NCBI GenBank assembly: GCA_009835325.1
Contig: VXWP01000038.1
Coordinates: 1 to 44,343 of the forward strand
Length of the DNA: 44,343 nucleotides
Direction: 5' to 3'
Source of the DNA: Gemmatimonadota bacterium
GTDB lineage: Bacteria > JAAXHH01
Shown here: positions 39,153-44,343 of the stretch, piece after piece
Layout of the letters: each line of letters starts with the position of its first letter
How positions within the stretch are numbered: the first letter of the stretch is position 1
Position numbers and translations under genes: made by a program
The notes under the pieces: generated by a model
Seen by the model: the letters and a program-made list of their open reading frames with translations, nothing else
Databases searched by the model: none
What the model was told of the DNA's origin: nothing

Positions 39153-40677
39153 CCCGCCTGGCCCGCCTGGCCCGGACCGTCCGGACCGCCCGGACCGCCC
39201 CAACATCATCCTCATCATGACGGACCAGCAGCGCATCGACACGATCCGCGGCTGGGACCAACCCCACATGATCACCCCGGCCCACGACCGGCTGGTCGCC
39301 GAAGGGGTTTCCTTCCGGCAGGCCTATTGTCCGGGCGCCACCTGCGTGGCCTCGCGGGCTGCCATCTTCACCGGCATGTACCCCCACAACACGGGCGTCT
39401 ACAGTTTCCAGCCCTGGGGACGCCACCGCAACTGGGTGCAGGACCTGGCGGAAAACGGCTACTGGTGTGCCAGCATCGGCAAGATGCACTTCATGCCCCG
39501 GGACATCCCCGGCGGCTTCCACGAGCGGGTCGTCGTCGAGAACCCGACCGGCATGAGTCTGGCCGGCGGCGGCGCGGACGACGACTGGGGCCGGTACATG
39601 ACCTTCCACGGCGTGGAGCGGCCCAACGACCGCCACCTGACGGACCCCCACTGGTGGACCAAACTGCAGGGCGTGCCGTGGCACGAGGAGGAGCGCTTCC
39701 ACAGCGACGTCTTCATCGGCAACTCGGCGCTCAACTGGATCCGCAGCCACCGCGGCGACAAGCCCTTCTTCCTCGAAATCGGATTCACAGGTCCCCACGA
39801 ACCCTGGGATCCCCTCCCCCGTCACCTGAGCCTGTACGACGATGTCGAGATACCCATGCCGGTAACCCGGGAGAACGAACTGGCGGAAAAACCGCCCCAG
39901 CAGGAAGCGCTGAAGAAGATGTTCTCCACGGCCGGCCACGAATCCGGCATCAACATGTACCTGGCCAACGACGAACGCATCGACCGCATGCGCCGTCACT
40001 ACTACGCCAAGGTGACCACGGTGGACGAGAAGATGGGAGAGATCCTGGACGCCCTGGAGGAACGGGGCTACCTGGAAAACACCCTGGTCATCTTCTGCTC
40101 GGACCACGGCGAGAACCTGGGCGACCACGCCCTGGCCTACAAGTGGCTGATGTACGACACCATCACCCACATCCCGCTCATCATCCGATACCCGGACCGC
40201 CGGCGCCGGGGCGACCACGTAAGCAACCTGGTTTCTCTCATGGACCTCGGTCCCACCATCCTCGAGGCGGCCGGCGTACCGGTCCCCACCTACCTGGAAG
40301 GGCGGTCCTTGCTGCCCTATGCCGACCCGGACGCATCCGTCACGCCGCGTGACTACGTCTTCTGCGAGGACAACTACCAGATCATGATGCGCGGCCCGGC
40401 CCACAAGATGGTTTATTACATCGGCCAGGAGGAGGGCGAGCTATACGACCTGGAGGCCGATCCCGGAGAGTTGTGGAACCGGTGGGACGACGATGCGTAT
40501 GCCGGGATCAAGGCGAAGATGAAGGAAGACCTGCTGGAATGGCTGGCGGCCAGCAACTACTGGCAAGCCGGCTACAAGCGGGACCGCTCCGCGCACTATA
40601 ACGTGCGCTGGCCCACCGGGGACAACGTCAACCTGCAGGGGCCGGCCGCGGAAGACGCGGAGAAGCCGGGGTTGTAG
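39145..40677 (+). CDS. Sulfatase (formylglycine-type) with a CxAxR motif
   Basis: 510 residues of the alkaline-phosphatase/sulfatase superfamily, no signal peptide. GGAGG (39134-39138) favours TTG 39145; an in-frame ATG lies at 39115. Motifs: metal-binding PNIILIMTDQQ, the active-site CVASRAAIFTGMYPHNTGV (formylglycine site; consensus is CxPSR, so Pro is Ala here), FFLEIGFTGPHEPWDP, and FCSDHGENLGDHALAYKWL. The enzyme needs a maturase (FGE or anSME) encoded elsewhere. The C-terminus LYDLEADPGELWNR is typical of the choline-sulfatase/heparan-sulfatase-like groups. The substrate is unknown. The N-terminus is a Pro-rich repeat made by 9-bp units. It overlaps corC by 8 nt. Confidence 0.9.
   Translation: MPNPPGPPGPDRPDRPDRPNIILIMTDQQRIDTIRGWDQPHMITPAHDRLVAEGVSFRQAYCPGATCVASRAAIFTGMYPHNTGVYSFQPWGRHRNWVQDLAENGYWCASIGKMHFMPRDIPGGFHERVVVENPTGMSLAGGGADDDWGRYMTFHGVERPNDRHLTDPHWWTKLQGVPWHEEERFHSDVFIGNSALNWIRSHRGDKPFFLEIGFTGPHEPWDPLPRHLSLYDDVEIPMPVTRENELAEKPPQQEALKKMFSTAGHESGINMYLANDERIDRMRRHYYAKVTTVDEKMGEILDALEERGYLENTLVIFCSDHGENLGDHALAYKWLMYDTITHIPLIIRYPDRRRRGDHVSNLVSLMDLGPTILEAAGVPVPTYLEGRSLLPYADPDASVTPRDYVFCEDNYQIMMRGPAHKMVYYIGQEEGELYDLEADPGELWNRWDDDAYAGIKAKMKEDLLEWLAASNYWQAGYKRDRSAHYNVRWPTGDNVNLQGPAAEDAEKPGL
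39153..39197 (+). repeat. 9-bp tandem repeats at the sulfatase N-terminus
   Basis: Five units at 39153, 39162 (both CCCGCCTGG), 39171 (CCCGGACCG), 39180 (TCCGGACCG) and 39189 (CCCGGACCG), beginning one base after the corC stop. They encode a Pro-rich leader before the conserved PNIILIMTD. The array changes from a CCTGG-type to a GGACC-type unit midway. Confidence 0.92.
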
Positions 40678-40955
40678 GTGCGGTTTTCGAATTGCACTGT
40701 TTCCATTCGCAACTAAATCACCACAACTTAGTCTAAGGGTTAAGTCCCTGATCATGTGGTCGATGGGCCTCGCTTCGGTATTCGGAACGGTCCGTCAGTA
40801 CCCTTTCTTCCAGCTCACCCGATCCATCCAGATAGTAACGCGAGATCATGCGCAGAAAGTAGGGTAATACCCTATTGATGGCGGTGTTTCTTTCTGGTTT
40901 GTTATCGGTCGAATAGTGCTTGGGATCGTTTGTAAGGTTTATTCTGGGTGACCCT
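40678..40955. other. 278-nt intergenic region before the propeller lipoprotein gene
   Basis: No convincing gene. An AT-richer patch with a small dyad CTTAG-T-CTAAG lies near 40728. On the minus strand about 40733-40890 an open frame ends with a peptide of natural-looking composition (ISRYYLDGSGELEERVLTDR), which may be a gene remnant; no family was recognised and the rest of that frame is a shadow of the next gene. No clear promoter was found. Confidence 0.3.
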
Positions 40956-41984
40956 ATGTATCCTGTGCTGACCACGCTTGCCGCTACGGCCGTGTTTCCG
41001 GTGTTGTTGACTGGTTGTGCCGAGGAAAGAACGCTCGTTTTCGACGATGTTTTCCGGGAAGAATCCCGAATTGTGTTGGATTCGAGCGACGAGTTTCTTA
41101 TCGGACCTCTGCCCCGAATAGGAACGGTAACGCCGGACGGCGATATCATCATACTGGATGTCACCCCGCGTGTAGGGATCTACGACCGGACCGGGACCGG
41201 CAAGGGAAGGATCGGCGGGCCGGGCGACGGTCCGGGCGAGTACCGTTATCCGGTCTCGATGACCTCTTTCAATGATGGGTTGTACCTGTATGACCGAACG
41301 CTGTCCCGAATATCGCGTTATGACAGGACATTCCGTTTCGTCAGCTCCATGCCGGTATCGGAGCACCTGGATGAAATCAGTTACTCAGACAATGGCCGGC
41401 TATTCGGTTACTGGTCCACCCATCCCACGGAACTGGTATGCGAACTGGACGATGAGGGCCAGCTTTCTCGAAGGTTCGTGCTTCAATCTGAAAACTACAA
41501 TGAAGCGTCCAGATCATCGGGCGGAGGATTGGTCATATCGGAGGGATTCCTCTACACCATATCGCCTTACGAGTACACCCTTTCGCAGTATACGCTGGAT
41601 GGCGTCCTTGTCGACTCAGTCCAGGGCCGGTCGGCGCACTATGTCCCACCGCCTGATCAATTCGACGTACGTATCTTGAACGACATTCCCCGTCTTAACG
41701 AGTACCATGACCAATGGAGCCATATCCTTCAGATCCTGCGGATCGGCGACCGTGGCCTTGCGGTGGTGTTTGCTGTACCCGGCTATTCGCGCGCGTTCCT
41801 TGCCCTCTACGATTTGGATCTCAACCCGATTGCGGAAGATATCCAGTTGCCGGATTACACGAGGGCGCCCGGTACGCTGTTCTCTCGCGGCGACCGGCTC
41901 TACATGCTGGTGGAACCGTCGGATGACCAGGCGAATCCATCGGTGGCTGTCTACACCTTGAGACGGTCTCTCGACGATCTGTAA
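40956..41984 (+). CDS. 6-bladed beta-propeller lipoprotein
   Basis: 342 residues. The frame opens at 40920, but ATG 40956 gives a proper lipoprotein signal: hydrophobic VLTTLAATAVFPVLLTGC with lipobox LTGC. The mature part shows repeated beta-propeller blades: IGTVTPDGDIIILDVTPRVG, IYDRTGTGKGRIGGPGDGPG followed by EYRYP (the GxGPGE signature of these propellers), LYLYDRTLSRISRYDRTFRF, and similar segments with Asp-Gly turns. Such proteins are abundant in Bacteroidota and related phyla; roles are mostly unknown (ligand or carbohydrate binding, protein scaffolds). A similar partial gene lies at the end of the window with an efflux adaptor between them. Confidence 0.78.
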   Translation: MYPVLTTLAATAVFPVLLTGCAEERTLVFDDVFREESRIVLDSSDEFLIGPLPRIGTVTPDGDIIILDVTPRVGIYDRTGTGKGRIGGPGDGPGEYRYPVSMTSFNDGLYLYDRTLSRISRYDRTFRFVSSMPVSEHLDEISYSDNGRLFGYWSTHPTELVCELDDEGQLSRRFVLQSENYNEASRSSGGGLVISEGFLYTISPYEYTLSQYTLDGVLVDSVQGRSAHYVPPPDQFDVRILNDIPRLNEYHDQWSHILQILRIGDRGLAVVFAVPGYSRAFLALYDLDLNPIAEDIQLPDYTRAPGTLFSRGDRLYMLVEPSDDQANPSVAVYTLRRSLDDL

Positions 41985-42031
41985 CTACGTTTCTCAACCA
42001 CTTTCCTGGTCGAGGTAAGGCGCTTCGCGGC

Positions 42032-42060
42032 TTGACAGAAATGTTTGAAAACGGTAACGA
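42032..42060 (+). promoter_or_regulatory. Possible promoter for the efflux adaptor gene
   Basis: A perfect -35 TTGACA (42032-42037) with a poor -10 TAACGA (42055-42060) after 17 nt. A direct repeat TGGTCCGATCCTC (42083-42095 and 42102-42114) lies in the leader just before the ribosome-binding site. Confidence 0.35.
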
Positions 42061-42128
42061 TTCGATGGTTCCCGGTTTTTTTTGGTCCGATCCTCTTTCA
42101 ATGGTCCGATCCTCAAGGACGAATACCT

Positions 42129-43361
42129 GTGAAGATTCGAGTAACAACCTTCGCTGTATTGGTTGCGGTCGTCGTGACCTTTGCAGCCTGCCTGAGTGCG
42201 TGTACTGCAGATCCCGGTGAGGAGGCCGCTCAGGAAACTGCCGATGGGGCTGCCGAAGTCAATCCATCTGAGAACACCGTGCAGCCCTTCCCGGTCGAAG
42301 CCGTGGTGGTGAGCCCCCGCACACTGACCCGTTCGATCGTCGCATCGGGCCGGCTCACAGCCATCCGGCGCACCAAGTTGAGTACCGGCGTTTCGGGCAA
42401 GGCATTGGAAGTCCTGGTGCGCGAGGGCGATCGCGTCACGGAGGGCGACCTGCTGCTGCGCCTGGACGAAGCGCCGTTCAAACTGAGTGTCGAGAAAGCG
42501 GAAGCGGATCTGCTGGACAAGCGGATCGACTATGCCGTGTACGTCATGGATACTACCGCCGTACTGAACTCGGACACGACCTGGGTGGTACGTGAACGCG
42601 AAGCACTGGAAAAGGCTCGTCAGGCATTTGAGCTTGGCGAAATCGATGACGGGAAACTGAAGTCGGCGCAAAGGAACCTGGATGCCGCGGAGTTACTCAG
42701 TGGATCGCAGCTGGATCTCCTAGCGCTGAACACGGGACTCATCCTGGCCGAAGTAGAGCATGCCCGTGTGCAGTGGGAACTCCAGCAGACCTCCGTCCAT
42801 GCTCCGTTTTCAGGCATCATCGCAGAAAGACTGGTAGAGGAAGGTCAACAGGTCAGTTCGGGCGAGACCTGTTTCGAATTGATCGACATCTCCAGGGTAC
42901 GCGTCAGGGCTGCCGTGCTGGAAAGTGACCTGGGCGCCGTCGGCGTCGGTCACGGGATACGCATCAGCGTCACCACGTGGCCCGGCGAGTTCTTCGAAGG
43001 CAGGATATCCCGTATACACCCCACCGTCGACGAAGAGAGCGGGACGGCCATCGTCGAAGCGGAACTCGCCAATCCGGGAGGACGGCTCAAGCCCGGCATG
43101 TTCGCCGAGGTGCTTATCGAGGGTACTTCATACGAAAACCGGATCGCCGTGCCGGACGAGGCCATCGTCAGCCGCGACGAACGCACGCTGGTGTTTGTCA
43201 TTCAAGGTGGAAGGGCGCAGTGGTCCTACGTCACTTTAGGGCAGGAAGGCGACGCCTGGAGGGAGGTGACTTCCGGGGTCAGCGAAGGCGACACGGTGGC
43301 CGTCACCGGCAACATCACCCTGGCCCACGACGTCCCGGTCCGGGTGCGGTTGAGGGAATGA
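42129..43361 (+). CDS. RND-type efflux periplasmic adaptor (membrane fusion) lipoprotein
   Basis: 410 residues from GTG 42129, preceded by AAGGA (42115-42119); the frame extends to 42045 without family features. A lipoprotein signal (TTFAVLVAVVVTFAACLSAC, lipobox LSAC) is followed by an acidic linker, then the adaptor architecture: barrel strand VVSPRTLTRSIVASGRL, lipoyl/biotinyl half-motif GKALEVLVREGDRVTEGDLL, an alpha-hairpin (about 115-200), the second half-motif VHAPFSGIIAERLVEEGQQV, beta-barrel IDISRVRVRAAVLESDLGAV, and the membrane-proximal domain with RIAVPDEAIVSRDE. No RND pump or TolC gene is visible before the window ends; the next gene is a beta-propeller instead. Confidence 0.88.
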   Translation: MKIRVTTFAVLVAVVVTFAACLSACTADPGEEAAQETADGAAEVNPSENTVQPFPVEAVVVSPRTLTRSIVASGRLTAIRRTKLSTGVSGKALEVLVREGDRVTEGDLLLRLDEAPFKLSVEKAEADLLDKRIDYAVYVMDTTAVLNSDTTWVVREREALEKARQAFELGEIDDGKLKSAQRNLDAAELLSGSQLDLLALNTGLILAEVEHARVQWELQQTSVHAPFSGIIAERLVEEGQQVSSGETCFELIDISRVRVRAAVLESDLGAVGVGHGIRISVTTWPGEFFEGRISRIHPTVDEESGTAIVEAELANPGGRLKPGMFAEVLIEGTSYENRIAVPDEAIVSRDERTLVFVIQGGRAQWSYVTLGQEGDAWREVTSGVSEGDTVAVTGNITLAHDVPVRVRLRE

Positions 43362-43383
43362 TGCGGCTTGCCAATGCACGTGT

Positions 43384-43414
43384 GTTCCTGAAGAAAGTGT
43401 ATTCCTGAAGAAAG
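43384..43414 (+). repeat. 18-nt-spaced duplication around the ribosome-binding site of the last gene
   Basis: TTCCTGAAGAAAG occurs at 43384-43396 and again at 43402-43414. The second copy provides the AAAGG ribosome-binding sequence for the following start codon, so a recent local duplication seems to have doubled this leader segment. Confidence 0.8.
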
Positions 43415-43425
43415 GCGATATCGTT

Positions 43426-44343
43426 TTGAAAATGCTTATCTCCGTCGTATCAACAATTGTTTTCACGGCTGCTTCAGGTACGGCAGATGCCCAGCCATTC
43501 GCATTCGAGAAAGTCAGTGCAATCCCGCTTCAACTTGGAGATGAGTTTGTCGGACTAATCTCAGATCTGATTCAGGACACGGACGGACGGTACTACCTGA
43601 CGGACTGGCAGCAGCATTCCGTTTGGATTTGTGACTCGGAAGGCAAACTGATCCGACGTGTCGGGCGGGAGGGAGCCGGTCCCGGCGAGTTGCAGCATCC
43701 CACCGGAACCGCTGTATTTGAAGACAAGATTATCGTGCTGGATACCGGAAACGGCCGGGTAATGATATTCAAGAAGGATGGTACACATTTAAACGACTTC
43801 AGATTGGACTTCCTCCCAATGACATCAGGGATCCTGGTGAGCAAGGATGGCCGGATCGCGGTCAATTCTCTCTGGGAGCCAACACTCTTCACGGTTTACG
43901 ATATGGATGGCGGCATCATTGGCAGCCGAGGTGAAAGAGTGCCGGACCAGGCGGTTGGTTATACCATTGGTGATCAGCATTTCAGCCAGACACCGGACGG
44001 CCATATTCTGTACTCCACGGTCAAGGAATATCCCGTTTACAGAATGCAGTGGGACGGAACTGTTATAGCAACTTACGAAGCCGATTCCCCGGGTTACGGC
44101 AAGCTCACCTATCCGCCCGGTGCCATGTTTATAAACCACAAGGAGATCATGAAAATCTGGACGCCCATACTGCGAGCCCTCGTTGTCTCTGATCACGTAC
44201 TCACGCAGCGAAAGAAGGAAAACGTCGAGAGCGACGGAACTATTGACTACTTCGGCGATCTCTTCACTATGGCCGGCGAACCTGTTCAGCTTGCGATCGA
44301 ACTTCCCATGCAATTCTATGCCGCTGATGGCAATCTCCTCTCC
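43426..44343 (+). CDS. 6-bladed beta-propeller protein (3' end beyond window)
   Basis: An open frame runs from TTG 43426 (or ATG 43432) to the last base with no stop: at least 306 residues. AAAGG at 43411-43415 suits the TTG. A signal peptide (MLISVVSTIVFTAASGTADA before QPF) exports it. Blades are recognisable: ISDLIQDTDGRYYLTDWQQ, SVWICDSEGKLIRRVGREG followed by AGPGELQHP (the GxGPGE signature), IIVLDTGNGRVMIFKKDG, GILVSKDGRIAVNSLWEP, FTVYDMDGGIIGSRGE. It is of the same family as the lipoprotein at 40956 but lacks a lipobox, so it is probably periplasmic or secreted. Function unknown; the immediate neighbour is an efflux adaptor. Confidence 0.75.
   Translation, partial: MKMLISVVSTIVFTAASGTADAQPFAFEKVSAIPLQLGDEFVGLISDLIQDTDGRYYLTDWQQHSVWICDSEGKLIRRVGREGAGPGELQHPTGTAVFEDKIIVLDTGNGRVMIFKKDGTHLNDFRLDFLPMTSGILVSKDGRIAVNSLWEPTLFTVYDMDGGIIGSRGERVPDQAVGYTIGDQHFSQTPDGHILYSTVKEYPVYRMQWDGTVIATYEADSPGYGKLTYPPGAMFINHKEIMKIWTPILRALVVSDHVLTQRKKENVESDGTIDYFGDLFTMAGEPVQLAIELPMQFYAADGNLLS

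Noticed and set aside
39076-40404. 442-residue minus-strand open frame
   Set aside because: Shadow of the sulfatase, which has complete family motifs.

Overview
The window looks like one continuous stretch of a GC-rich chromosome from a diderm (Gram-negative) bacterium. The diderm call rests on an Omp85/TamA-type outer-membrane protein beside a TamB-like AsmA-family protein, a porin-like beta-barrel, several signal peptides and lipoboxes. No rRNA or phylogenetic marker long enough to place it by eye is present. The mix (HrcA-type heat-shock control, a sulfatase, 6-bladed beta-propeller proteins, the RuMP gene pair, a DtxR-type regulator) would fit an uncultured lineage such as Latescibacterota or a Gemmatimonadota relative. 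That placement is a guess. Most genes are tightly packed and co-directional on +; one block (16455-27263) is on the minus strand.

Layout. 1-6289: housekeeping cluster hrcA (3' end) | grpE-dnaJ-prmA-rsmE-HIT | rpsU-yqeY | cvpA. dnaK is missing from its usual place between grpE and dnaJ. 6314-11366: mutS2, a redoxin, dnaG. 11387-11664: a promoter, tRNA(CAU), tRNA-Val(CAC) and a terminator. 11678-13354: tandem Cof-type HAD phosphatases. 13516-16379: a secreted globin-fold protein lacking the proximal His, a short LarC, and the formaldehyde-fixing pair hxlA-hxlB. Minus strand 16455-27263: a glycoside-hydrolase-like protein, tamA, tamB, and an ACT-ACT-GlnE nucleotidyltransferase.

27457-34493 is the most interesting part. 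It holds a DtxR-type regulator with the iron-type Cys ligand and a four-Cys tail, an OprP-like porin, ApbE (flavin transferase), a periplasmic FMN-binding protein with a flavinylation motif, a four-helix cytochrome-b-like membrane protein, FeoA, FeoB and a small FeoB-associated Cys-rich membrane protein. Read together they suggest a self-contained reductive iron-uptake module: ferric iron enters the periplasm, is reduced through a covalently flavinylated protein fed by a membrane cytochrome, and ferrous iron is taken in by FeoB. This is inferred from family roles and gene order.

34530-40677: a nitroreductase, a thioredoxin-fold protein, a DUF402 protein, then phoH-ybeY-corC and a sulfatase. 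40956-44343: two 6-bladed beta-propeller proteins flanking an RND-type membrane-fusion lipoprotein; this stretch is visibly less GC-rich than the rest.

A second theme is a family of in-frame 9-bp tandem repeats with closely related cores (GACCAGGCN / GACCGGGCG). They occur in at least six unrelated genes (grpE, dnaG, hxlA, the Feo-associated small protein, ybeY, the sulfatase), usually in tails, linkers or surface loops and several times exactly at gene junctions. Larger 18-19 bp repeats occur in tamB and after feoB.
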